Below, one piece after another: positions 15,823 to 25,500 of a stretch of 64,000 nt of DNA (its first letter is position 1; every line of letters starts with the position of its first letter). Under the pieces are notes generated by a model. The model worked only from the letters and a program-made list of their open reading frames with translations. It was not told the DNA's origin and did no database searches. A program made the translations under genes and the position numbers. Where the stretch lies: NCBI RefSeq assembly GCF_021919125.1, contig NZ_CP083439.1:2666001-2730000 (forward strand), given 5' to 3'. Source of the stretch: Clavibacter sp. A6099 (GTDB taxonomy: Bacteria > Actinomycetota > Actinomycetes > Actinomycetales > Microbacteriaceae).

Positions 15823-17190
15823 ATGGCATCCACCGCACCCGACGACTACGCGCTCGCGCGGGTCCCGCAGGAGGCGCGCTACCACTGGTTCCAGATCGCC
15901 ACGCAGCGCGTCGGCCAGCTCTCCGCGCTGAGCGCCTTCGTCGTCGCCGCCACGCTCGGCTTCAGCATGAGCTTCTGGGACGCCTTCTGGGCGATCACCA
16001 TCGGCGCCGTCATCCTCGAGGTCGTCTGCATCTTCACGGGCCTCATCGGGCAGCGCGAGGGACTGAACACGTCGATCCTCTCCCGTTGGACGGGATTCGG
16101 GCACAACGGATCGGCGCTCATCGGCCTGGCCATCGGGATCAGCCTCATCGGCTGGTTCGGGATCCAGTCGGGCGTCTCCGCATCCGGCCTCAACTCGATC
16201 ATGCCGTGGCTCCCGGTGTGGGCCTGGTCGCTCGCGTTCGGGCTCATCATCACCGCCGTCGTGATGCTCGGCTTCCACGGGATGCAGTGGGTCGCGAACG
16301 TCGCGGTCCCCCTCTTCCTGCTGCTGGTCGGCTGGGCCGTGGTCATCGAGCTGCAGAAGCACGACATCTCGGAGCTCGTCACGCAGCCGGCTCCCGGCCC
16401 GCAGATGTCGATCATCGCGGGCGCCTCGATCGTGGCCGGCGGCTTCATCGTCGGCGCGCTCATCTCGCCCGACCAGACGCGCTACAACCGGTCGGCCGCC
16501 GACGTCGTGAAGCAGACGGTCGTGAGCATCACGGTCGGCGAGTACCTCACGGGCCTCTCCGGCGTGCTGCTCGCGCACGCGGTGCGCACGGCCGACGTGT
16601 CGGCGATCATCCTGTCGTCGGTGGGCTGGGTCGGCGTGCTCGTGATCCTGCTCGGCACCATCAAGATCAACGACTGGAACCTGTACTCGTCGGGCCTCGG
16701 CATCGTGAACTTCATCGACACTGTGTTCGGGCGGCGGGTGAACCGGGCGCTCGTCACCGTCGTCGTCGGCGTGATCGGGTCGGCGCTCGCGGCGGCCGGG
16801 ATCCTCGGGCAGTTCACCGCGTTCCTCACCCTGCTGGGCGTCGCCTTCCCGCCCATCGTGGGGATCATGATCGCCGAGTACTTCGTGGTGAGGAACTGGC
16901 GGCCGGCGCTCGACGCCTCCCGCGAGGCCGGCACGCTGCCGGCGAGCGCCCCGCGCTGGGTGCCCGTGAGCCTCGCGATCTGGGTCGTGTCGGCGCTCGT
17001 CGGCTACTACGCGACCTTCGGCCTCGGCAGCCTCAACGCCGTCATCACGGCGTTCGTGCTCTACGCGGTCCTCGGCAAGGCCGGGCTGATCCGCGGCGTC
17101 GGCGAGGTGCGCACCGAGACGCCCGCGCAGGCGGCCCCCGGCGTCGCGGCGCCGGATGCGGCGACCGCCGGGAAGGTGGCCGCGCGATGA
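15823..17190 (+). CDS. NCS1-family cytosine/purine-type permease
   Basis: A 455-residue integral membrane transporter with about 12 hydrophobic helices, related to CodB and other nucleobase:cation symporters. Typical landmarks are the N-terminal FQIATQRVGQLSALSAFVVA, GGFIVGALISPDQTRYNRSA near the middle, and INDWNLYSSGLGIVNFIDTV. It should import a nucleobase, hydantoin or allantoin-like ring compound. A GAGGAG site precedes the ATG. It is the first gene of a five-gene operon and overlaps the next gene by 4 nt (ATGA). Confidence 0.88.
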   Translation: MASTAPDDYALARVPQEARYHWFQIATQRVGQLSALSAFVVAATLGFSMSFWDAFWAITIGAVILEVVCIFTGLIGQREGLNTSILSRWTGFGHNGSALIGLAIGISLIGWFGIQSGVSASGLNSIMPWLPVWAWSLAFGLIITAVVMLGFHGMQWVANVAVPLFLLLVGWAVVIELQKHDISELVTQPAPGPQMSIIAGASIVAGGFIVGALISPDQTRYNRSAADVVKQTVVSITVGEYLTGLSGVLLAHAVRTADVSAIILSSVGWVGVLVILLGTIKINDWNLYSSGLGIVNFIDTVFGRRVNRALVTVVVGVIGSALAAAGILGQFTAFLTLLGVAFPPIVGIMIAEYFVVRNWRPALDASREAGTLPASAPRWVPVSLAIWVVSALVGYYATFGLGSLNAVITAFVLYAVLGKAGLIRGVGEVRTETPAQAAPGVAAPDAATAGKVAAR

Positions 17191-18746
17191 GGATCGGCAT
17201 CGACGTCGGCGGCACCAACACGGACGCCGTGCTCATGGACGGCGACCGCGTGGTCGTCGGCATCAAGTCCTCGACCACCGAGGACGTGACAAGCGGCATC
17301 GTCGGGGCGCTCGCGGAGCTCGACCGGCAGCACCCGTTCGACCCCGCCGACATCGACGGCGTCATGATCGGCACGACCCACTTCATCAACGCGCTCGTCG
17401 AGGCCAGGCGGCTCGCGCCCACGGCGGCCGTGCGGCTCGCGCTTCCCGCCACGGCATCGCTGCCGCCCTTCGTCGACTGGCCCGAGGAGCTCGTGGCGGC
17501 GGTGCGCGGCACGGGCTACCTCGCGCACGGCGGCCACGAGTTCGACGGGCGGGTCATCGCCCCGCTCGACCACGACGAGCTCAAGCGGCACGCGGCCGAC
17601 ATCGCCCGGCGCGGGCTCCGGTCCGTCGCGATCTCGAGCGTGTTCGCGCCCGTGAACAGCGAGTTCGAGGTGGAGGCGGCCGCGGTGCTCGCCGCGGAGC
17701 TGGGGCCGGACGTGGCCATCTCGCTCTCGCACGAGATCGGCCGCATCGGCCTGCTGGAGCGGGAGAACGCGACCATCATCAACGCGTCGCTGCGGGAGCT
17801 GGCCGACCAGATCGTTGGCGGGCTCGAGGGCGCGGTGCGCGGCCACGGGATCACCGCTCCCCTCTACCTGTCGCAGAACGACGGCACGCTCATGGGCGTG
17901 GACTTCGCGCGGCGGTACCCGGTCGCGACCTTCGCGTCCGGTCCCACCAACTCGATGCGCGGCGCGGCCCTCCTCTCCGGCCTCGGCACGTGCGCGGTCG
18001 TCGACATCGGCGGCACCACGAGCGACGTGGGCGTGCTCGCGGGCGGGTTCCCGCGGGAGGCGACGGCGGAGATCAGCGTGGCCGGGGTCCGGACGAACTT
18101 CCGGATGCCGGACGTGCTCTCCATCGGCATCGGCGGCGGATCCCTGGTGCGCGGCGACGGCGACCTGGTCGGCCCCGAGTCGGTCGGCTACGAGCTCGGC
18201 CGCCGCGCGCTCGTGTTCGGCGGCGGCACCCTCACGACCACGGACATCGCGGTCGCGGCCGGCATGGTCGACGTGGGCGACCCGGCGTGCGTGGCGCACC
18301 TCTCGCCGCAGCTCGTCCGCCGCGCGCTCGACACCATCGCGATGCGCGTCGCCGACGTCGTGGAGCGCATGCGCACGTCGTCCGCCCCGCTGCCCGTGGT
18401 CGCGGTCGGCGGCGGGTCGATCCTGCTGCCCGAGGAGCTCGAGGGCCTCGGCCGCGTGCATCGCCCCGACAACTTCGCCGTCGCGAACGCGGTCGGCGCG
18501 GCCATCGCGCAGGTCTCCGGCGAGCTCGACCGCGTCTACAGCGTGAGCGAGGGATCCCGGCAGCAGGCCCTCGACGACGCCAGGCAGGAGGCCGTGGAGC
18601 GCGCGGTCGCCGCGGGCGCCTCCCCATCGACCGTGGAGATCGTTGACTTCGACGAGCTCCCCATCCCGTACCTGCCCGGCAACGCGATCCGCATCCGCGC
18701 CAAGGCCGTCGGCGACCTCGACATCAGGAAGGCCGCGCATGTCTGA
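17187..18746 (+). CDS. Hydantoinase/oxoprolinase-family protein (HyuA-like)
   Basis: A 519-residue ATP-binding protein of the HyuA family. The N-terminal RIGIDVGGTNTDAVLMDG and the central CAVVDIGGTTSDVGVL are the two actin-like phosphate-binding loops. ATFASGPTNSMRGAALLSG is a further signature. It is shorter than typical HyuA (about 700) and lacks a HyuB partner; the two DUF917 genes follow instead. Members hydrolyse hydantoin- or oxoproline-like rings with ATP. The start overlaps the permease stop (ATGA) and its end overlaps the next gene by 8 nt, so the genes are translationally coupled. Confidence 0.88.
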   Translation: MRIGIDVGGTNTDAVLMDGDRVVVGIKSSTTEDVTSGIVGALAELDRQHPFDPADIDGVMIGTTHFINALVEARRLAPTAAVRLALPATASLPPFVDWPEELVAAVRGTGYLAHGGHEFDGRVIAPLDHDELKRHAADIARRGLRSVAISSVFAPVNSEFEVEAAAVLAAELGPDVAISLSHEIGRIGLLERENATIINASLRELADQIVGGLEGAVRGHGITAPLYLSQNDGTLMGVDFARRYPVATFASGPTNSMRGAALLSGLGTCAVVDIGGTTSDVGVLAGGFPREATAEISVAGVRTNFRMPDVLSIGIGGGSLVRGDGDLVGPESVGYELGRRALVFGGGTLTTTDIAVAAGMVDVGDPACVAHLSPQLVRRALDTIAMRVADVVERMRTSSAPLPVVAVGGGSILLPEELEGLGRVHRPDNFAVANAVGAAIAQVSGELDRVYSVSEGSRQQALDDARQEAVERAVAAGASPSTVEIVDFDELPIPYLPGNAIRIRAKAVGDLDIRKAAHV

Positions 18747-19866
18747 CACGACCGCGTCCCGCACCCGCCTCACCGAGATCCGGCTGGAGCACCTGCCCGC
18801 CATCGCGCGCGGCGCGGCGATCCTCGGCACGGGCGGCGGCGGCGACCCCTACATCGGCCGGCTGCTCGCGGGCGAGGCGATCAAGGAGCTCGGGCCCATC
18901 CCGCTCGCCGACCCGTTCGACCTGCCGGACGACGCCGTGGTGATCCCCGTCGCGATGATGGGCGCGCCCACCGTGATGGTGGAGAAGCTGCCGACGGTGG
19001 AGCAGCTGCAGGGGGCGATCCTCGCGCTCGCGCGCTACCTCGGCGTGACGCCCACGCACGTCGCGTGCATCGAGGTCGGCGGCGCGAACTCCACCATCCC
19101 GATGGTCGCGGCCGCGCGCATGGGCCTGCCGATCGTGGACGGCGACGGCATGGGGCGCGCGTTCCCCGAGATCCAGATGGTGATCCCGACCATCGACGGG
19201 ATCCGCGCCACCCCCATGTCGTTCGCCGACGAGAAGGGCAACACGGGCGTGGTCGACACCATCGACAACGCGTGGGCCGAGCGCCTCACCCGGCCGGTCG
19301 CGGTGCAGATGGGCAGCTCGATGATCATGTCGAACTACGCGATGACGGGCGCGCAGGTGAAGGCGTCGTTCGTGCCGCACACGCTGTCGCTCTGCCACGA
19401 GCTCGGCACGCTCGTGGAGGAGGCGCGCGAGGCGCTCGTGGACCCGGTCGAGGCGGTCGCCGCGCGTCTCGGCGGCGCGGTGCTGCTGGGCGGCAAGGTC
19501 GTGGACGTCGCCAGGCGCACCGTCGCGGGCTTCGCGCGGGGCGAGGCGAGGATCCAGGGCGCGGGCGCCGATGCGGGCCGCGAGATCGTGCTCGGGTTCC
19601 AGAACGAGATGCTGCTCGCGTCCATCGACGGGGTGCCGGTCGCCTCGACGCCGGACCTCATCATGGTGCTCGACAGCGAGACGGGCGAGCCGATCACGAC
19701 GGAGACGCTGCGCTTCGGCCAGCGCGTGCGCGTGGTCTCCGCGCCGGCCGACGAGCGGTGGCACAGCCCGGGCGGCATCGAGCTCGCCGGGCCCCGGTAC
19801 TTCGGCTACGACATCGACCCCGTCCGCTCCCCGGTCGACGACTTCTCGGTGCCGCCGGGCGCCTAG
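18739..19866 (+). CDS. DUF917 family protein, copy 1
   Basis: A 375-residue soluble protein of the DUF917 family, which is usually linked to hydantoinase genes. Landmarks are AILGTGGGGDPYIGRLLAGE at the N-terminus and VACIEVGGANSTIPMVAAA in the middle. A QNEMLLASIDGVPVASTPDL segment lies in the C-terminal half. The biochemical role of the family is not established; the context suggests a partner of the HyuA-like protein in ring opening or substrate processing. It is paralogous to the next gene. Confidence 0.88.
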   Translation: MSDTTASRTRLTEIRLEHLPAIARGAAILGTGGGGDPYIGRLLAGEAIKELGPIPLADPFDLPDDAVVIPVAMMGAPTVMVEKLPTVEQLQGAILALARYLGVTPTHVACIEVGGANSTIPMVAAARMGLPIVDGDGMGRAFPEIQMVIPTIDGIRATPMSFADEKGNTGVVDTIDNAWAERLTRPVAVQMGSSMIMSNYAMTGAQVKASFVPHTLSLCHELGTLVEEAREALVDPVEAVAARLGGAVLLGGKVVDVARRTVAGFARGEARIQGAGADAGREIVLGFQNEMLLASIDGVPVASTPDLIMVLDSETGEPITTETLRFGQRVRVVSAPADERWHSPGGIELAGPRYFGYDIDPVRSPVDDFSVPPGA

Positions 19867-19889
19867 GGCCGGGTGCTACCGTGACGCCC

Positions 19890-20984
19890 GTGAGCCGGGA
19901 CCTGGGAGTCGACGAACTCCCCGACCTCGTCTCGGGGCTCCTCCTGCTGGGCTCGGGCGGGGGCGGCGACCCGCGGATCCTCGCGGCCGCCACCGCCCGC
20001 CAGCTGCGGGACGCGCCCGTGCGCGGCCTCGGGCTCGACGACCTCGACGCCGACGACCTCGTGGTCCCCGTGGGCTACATCGGATCCACCTCCGTGCTGC
20101 GCGAGAAGCTCCCGTCCGGCACGGAGCTGGCCGAGGCCGTCGAGGCGCTCACCCGCTGGACGGGCACGCCGCCCGCCGCGCTCATGGCGCTCGAGATGGC
20201 GGGCGTCAACGGCCTCGCACCTCTCTCCGCCGCCTCGACGCTCGGCCTCCCGCTCCTCGACGCCGACCTCACCGGACGCGCGCTCCCCCGGATCGACCAG
20301 TCGAGCCTCGTCGTCTCCGGCCGCGCCATCTCGCCGTGCGCCGTGACCGAGCCGGGAGGCCGCACCATGCTGCTGGACGGGGTCACCCCCGCCGAGGTCG
20401 AGGCCCTGCTCCGGCTCGTCATCGCGCACTCCTCCGGCTGGGCGGCGCTCGCCCTGCCGCCGCAGCGTGCCGCCGACCTCCGCGAGTCGGCGATCCCCGG
20501 CACCGCCGAGCGCGCGCTCCGGCTCGGCCGCGCCCTCCGCGCGGCCGACGGCGCCGGCACCCCGGCCGGGCTCGCGGCGGCGCTCGGCGGCGCGCTCCTC
20601 GGGCACGGCCGCATCGTCGACGTGGTCACCTCGCCCCGCCCGGGCCGCTTCGACGTGACGACGGTGAGCGTCGTCGACGAGTCCACCGGCGCGGTCATCC
20701 GGCTCGAGGCCGAGAACGAGTTCGTCATCGCGCTCGTGGACGGCCGGCCGGTCGCCGCGTCACCCGAGATCATCGCCGTCGTCGCCGTCCCCGGCGCCTC
20801 CGTGGCCGGGGCCCGCGTCCTCCTCGTCGACGATGCGCGGCCCGGCGCCCGCGTCGTGGTCGTCGCCCTCGACGCGCCCGCGTGGTGGACCGCGACGCCC
20901 GAGCGCCGGGCCGCCGTCTCGCCCGCCGCGTTCGGGTTCGGGCGGGTCGACGCCGACGCCGACGCCGTCGGTGCTCCCGCGTGA
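19890..20984 (+). CDS. DUF917 family protein, copy 2
   Basis: A 364-residue diverged paralogue of the preceding protein: LLLGSGGGGDPRILAAATAR replaces the copy 1 glycine motif, and ENEFVIALVDGRPVAASPEI parallels its C-terminal signature. It has lost much of the middle region around the IEVGG motif (here LEMAGVNGLAPL). The start is uncertain: GTG at 19881 or GTG at 19890. I prefer 19890 because TACCGT ends 7 nt before it, a possible internal leaderless promoter, while neither has a clear Shine-Dalgarno. The stop overlaps the PucR start (GTGA). Confidence 0.82.
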   Translation: MSRDLGVDELPDLVSGLLLLGSGGGGDPRILAAATARQLRDAPVRGLGLDDLDADDLVVPVGYIGSTSVLREKLPSGTELAEAVEALTRWTGTPPAALMALEMAGVNGLAPLSAASTLGLPLLDADLTGRALPRIDQSSLVVSGRAISPCAVTEPGGRTMLLDGVTPAEVEALLRLVIAHSSGWAALALPPQRAADLRESAIPGTAERALRLGRALRAADGAGTPAGLAAALGGALLGHGRIVDVVTSPRPGRFDVTTVSVVDESTGAVIRLEAENEFVIALVDGRPVAASPEIIAVVAVPGASVAGARVLLVDDARPGARVVVVALDAPAWWTATPERRAAVSPAAFGFGRVDADADAVGAPA

Positions 20985-22549
20985 TCCGGCCGGTGCCCCT
21001 CTCCGCGCTGCTCGACCACGCGTCGCTCGCGGACGTGCGCCGGGTGGCGGGGACGGCGGATCCCGCGGTGTCCGGCGTCCGCGGCGTGCGGATGGACGCG
21101 CCCGCGGACGGCGCGACGGCCGGCGGCACCGACAGCAGCGGCGGCGACGGCGCGGGCGACGTCCTCGTCGTCCTCGACCGCGCCGAGCGCACCACCTGGC
21201 GCTTCGACGCGCGGCTGCGCCGGCTCTCAGACCGGGGCGTCGCGGCCGTCGTGCTCGACGCGGCCGTCGCGGTGGATCCCGCGACCTCCCTCCTCGCCGC
21301 CCGCCTCGGCATCGTGGTCCTCGCCTGCGACGACGCGTGGGCGACGTCCATCGCCCTGCACGACCGCCTCGGCGACGCGCGGGCCGCCGCCGGCCGCGCC
21401 GCGCTCGACGCCGTGTCCGCGGTGTCCGACGCGGGCCGGGATCCGGCGGACGCCCTGCGCGCCGCCGCCGCGATCCTCGGGCGCCCCGCCCTCCTCGTCG
21501 ACTCCTCCGGCCGCGTCCTCGCACCGGAGGGCGCCGCGCCCTCCCCCGCGGCGCACGCGGCCGTCGCTGCCGGCCTCCCCGGCCACGTCGACGCGCGCCC
21601 CGTCGGCGAGCGCGGCACCCTCGTCACCGCGCCCGTGGACTCGGGGCTCACGGCGCCGAGCTGGCTCGTGGTGGAGGTGCCCGGATCCGTCGTCGCCGAG
21701 GTCGAGGCCGTCGCCGCCGCGCTCCCCGTCGTCGCCCTCGCGGTCGGGCACCGCCTGTCGCTCCGGCGCGTGGTCGACGAACGCGAGGCCCGCTGGCGCA
21801 TCGCGCTCCTCGGCGAGCTCCTCGAGGCCGGCGACTCCCCCGGCGCCGGGCTCCTGCGCCGCGCGCTCGAGCTGGGCTGGCGCGTCGAGGGCTGGCACAT
21901 GGGGATCCGCGTCGTGTCGCGCCAGGACGCCGACCTCGTCGGCCGCCGCTACGAGCTCATCGAGGCGCTGGCCGCGGAGGGCCTCGACGTGGGCGTGGTC
22001 GAGCAGGGCGACGGCTGGGCCGCGTGGATCTCCTTCGCGCTCGAGCCCGACGTCCCGACGGCGCACGCCGCGGCCCGCGCGGTCCGCCGCGCCCAGCAGC
22101 GCTGGGACGACGACCTGCCGAGCGACGTCGGCGTCGGCCGCGTGCACCGCGGCCCCGCGGGCATCGCGCGCTCGCTGGCCGAGGCCGCGGACGCCGCCCG
22201 CCTCGCCGCGTCCCGCCCGCAGTCCGGCCGCTTCCTGCACGTCGACCGCCTCGGCCTCGCCCAGCTCCTCCTCGCCTGGACGCGGACGGACACATTCCAG
22301 CCCGCGGCCCTGGAGCTCCTGGCGCCGCTGCGCCGCCAGACCACGGGCGACCTGCTCGCCACGCTCGCGACCTACCTCGACGCGGAGTCCTCGGTCGCGG
22401 AGACCGCCTCGATCCTGGCGGTGCACCGCAACACCGTGGCCGAGCGGATCCAGCGCGTCCAGCGCATCCTCCAGGTCGACCTCGCCGACGCCGAGACGCG
22501 CCTCGCCCTGCACCTCGCGTGCCGCACGGTGCTGGCGGCGGAGGGCTAG
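20981..22549 (+). CDS. PucR-family transcriptional regulator
   Basis: A 522-residue regulator. The N-terminal 140 residues look like a PucR/purine-catabolism regulatory domain (LVVLDRAERTTWRF, VVLDAAVAV). A GGDEF-like fold in the middle is followed by the C-terminal PucR helix-turn-helix (ETASILAVHRNTVAERIQRV). It probably senses the imported compound or a product and controls its own operon. The start GTG overlaps the stop of the DUF917 gene by 4 nt, making it the last gene of the permease-HyuA-DUF917 operon. It is convergent with the large helicase gene, 36 bp away. Confidence 0.88.
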   Translation: MIRPVPLSALLDHASLADVRRVAGTADPAVSGVRGVRMDAPADGATAGGTDSSGGDGAGDVLVVLDRAERTTWRFDARLRRLSDRGVAAVVLDAAVAVDPATSLLAARLGIVVLACDDAWATSIALHDRLGDARAAAGRAALDAVSAVSDAGRDPADALRAAAAILGRPALLVDSSGRVLAPEGAAPSPAAHAAVAAGLPGHVDARPVGERGTLVTAPVDSGLTAPSWLVVEVPGSVVAEVEAVAAALPVVALAVGHRLSLRRVVDEREARWRIALLGELLEAGDSPGAGLLRRALELGWRVEGWHMGIRVVSRQDADLVGRRYELIEALAAEGLDVGVVEQGDGWAAWISFALEPDVPTAHAAARAVRRAQQRWDDDLPSDVGVGRVHRGPAGIARSLAEAADAARLAASRPQSGRFLHVDRLGLAQLLLAWTRTDTFQPAALELLAPLRRQTTGDLLATLATYLDAESSVAETASILAVHRNTVAERIQRVQRILQVDLADAETRLALHLACRTVLAAEG

Positions 22550-22585
22550 GGCTCAGCCCGGCCGCCCCGCACGACGACGGTCGCG

Positions 22586-25500
22586 CTACCGCCGGGACCG
22601 CACGCGTCGGGATGCATCCACCTCCAGCCGCCCGTCGCGGACGCAGGCCTCGAGGGACTGGTCGAGCCGATCCACTATCGATGCGGTGAGCCGCTTGCCT
22701 CCGAAGCAGGCGATCGTCCTCCTCATGATCGACTCCAGCTCGACCCATTCCCCGGTCGCGACGAAGGACATCGCGTTGGAGATCTCTGCCGTGGGCACGA
22801 GTTCGAGAGGACGCGGAGCATCGCCGTCAGGCCTCCTGAATGCGCGCCAGCTCAGCGGATCGACGCCCACAGGCCACAGGACCCCGCGGCCGCCGGCGTG
22901 ACGATATCGAGTCGGGACGAGGTCGAGGATGGCACGCTGACGTGAGGCGTGGACCTTCCCGAGGCCGAAGGCGGACGCGACCGCCTTCGCCAACCTCTCC
23001 TCGACCACCGGTCCCTCTGCGCTCATGACCTCGTCGATGACCGCAACGACCGCGTCTCGCGATGAGGTCTCGTGGAGCGTGTCCAACGTCATGACAGTGC
23101 CGGCGATCCGGGGAGTCCATGACCGGAACGGCAGCACCGGTCCTCCATCATCGGGGGTCTCCGCGACGACGACGTCCACCTCCGCCGCCGCTTCGATGAC
23201 GAGAGCCGCGTCCTCGAGCACCGAACGATCCGGGCGGCTCGCGGAGGCCGCGGCGACCGGCGCTGGCCGCGCGACCGTGCCGAGCAGCACGGGCGCTGCC
23301 TGAGAGGGGAGGCACTCGTCCTGATCAGCCGCGCCGTCCGGGACGCCGCTCAGGAGGCCCCGCCCGGTGTCCCCGTGAAGGTCGTCAGCGGCTCCGGACG
23401 AGGAGCCGGCACGGGCTAGGGCGTCGGGATCCCGGGGGTCATGCGAGGGCGCGATCGCAGCGAGACCAGGGGCCGGGGCGTCCTCCACGTCGGTCGCCGC
23501 CGGCGCCTCCAGCGAGGCGACCAGACGATCGAGCACTCCTTCCCGGTCGCTCAACCACTCGGGCAACCACACGCGTTGCACAGCCGGCCACTTCATCAGC
23601 GCCGCGAGCACCTCGAGCGGCAGGGCGTCACGGTCGGCGACCGTCCCCCGCCCCGCCCACCCCGGACCGTCGAGGAGCACCGCCAGGACGGGTTCGCCCG
23701 GACGCGTCGCGGAAGCGACCGTGAGGTCCACCTTGAAGTCGGAGAGCCCGACATCCGTCCCCACTTCCGCACCGCGATGGCGGAGCGCCTCAGCGACCTC
23801 CTCCCGATGACGGTCCGTCGTCGTCATGTCCTTCGCCGACCCGTACACCGCTGCGGCACCGCGAGCGGCGACCTCGAGGTACGCGCGGAGGTCGCGGATG
23901 CCTCGCGACGTGGTCTCCTCGGCGCGCAGGTCCGAGGGATCGAAGCTGCAGAACAGGATGACCTGACGCCGCGCCCGCGTCACGGCGACGTTGAGCCGCC
24001 TCTCCCCGCCGAAGTTGGTCAGGGGACCGAAGTTCAACGGCAGGATCCCCTTGTCGTTCTTGCTGAACGCGATGGAGAACAGGATGGAGTCCCGTTCGTC
24101 TCCCTGCACGTTCTCGAGGTTCTTGACGAAGAGCCCGTCCCCTGACGAGTCGAGCGCCTCGACGATCCTGTCATCGCCGCTATCGCGGAGCAACGACTCG
24201 ATAAGCGTCCGCTGCTGCGCGTTGAACGTCACGATGCCGACGGAGGGCGTCTCATCGGGAGACGCGTCGAACCGCAGCCTGATCTCCTCGACGATCGCCT
24301 CCGCTTCGACCCTGTTGGTCCTCAAGGTCCGAGCAGGACCCGACCTCAGGAACTGACCGTCCAGACGCCGGAAGGAGATGCCGTGACCGTCGATCCCCCC
24401 GTCGACCGATCCGTGCGCCGGTGCGGGGAAGGACGTGAGCTGGTCGTCGTAGTAGTGGCGGTTGCTGAAGGCGATGAGCGATTCATCCTGGCTCCGGTAG
24501 TGCCACGACAGCCAGCGGCTCTCGACGCGCGCCTGCGCGCACTCCGCGAGGATCGACTCCTCATCGCGCGTGATCACGTCCTCGAGTCGCGAGTCCTCGT
24601 CGTCGTCGTCGATGGTGGCCTCCGCGAAGGACGTCGGCGGCATCTGCCGGCTGTCGCCGACCACGACGACGGACGTGCCGCGACCCATCGCTCCGACAGC
24701 GTCGGCCACACGAACCTGGGAGGCCTCATCGAAGACGACGATGTCGAACTGGTCCGCCCGCGCGGGGAAGAAGCGGGCTACGGAGTCCGGGCTGACGAGC
24801 ACGCAGGGAGTGAGGGCCGTCACAAGATCGCCGTACTGCGTCATGATCTCGCGGACCGACATCCGACCGCGCTGCTTCTCGATCTCGGAGAGGAAGCGAC
24901 CCGTCCGACCTGCAGCGGTCTGGCGGTCGAACCCGCGAGCCGCGATGAGCTCGGCGGGGATCGATCGAGGGAGGTGCCCGCGCACAGCACGCGCGGACGA
25001 CGTGTAGCGCTCGATCTCCCGCCCATGGGCGACGGGGTCGAATGCGTCGAGCCCCGTGGCGCGGGCGCGCTCACGAAGACCGGCCTCGGCGATCCCCCGC
25101 TCGAAGGCCTCGGACGCGGCGTCCGCGTCCACCGCCCCCGTGCGCAGCAGCTCGTGCGCCGCGTCCAACCCGGCGGCTCGAAGGGGGGCAAGCGCCGCGC
25201 ACCACTCCGACCAGGCGCGCGCCGACACACCCCCGACCGACTCGGGATCCCTCCGCGTGCCTGTGGCGTGCAGGTGCGCGAGGACCGGTCGCCCACCAGC
25301 CCAGGTATCCCATGAAGCCCTATCGGTGCCGGGGAGCGCCACGACAGGCTCGAGCGCAGCGATGATCGACTCCACCTTGTCGGCCAGGTCGGGGCGAGCA
25401 GGACGGTCCTCGACCGCGACCTGCTCGAGAGCCAGCCGGAAGGACGCCGCGCCGGGGAGCGCTCTGGCCGGATCGGTGACCGAAGCGAGCCACGTCAGCC

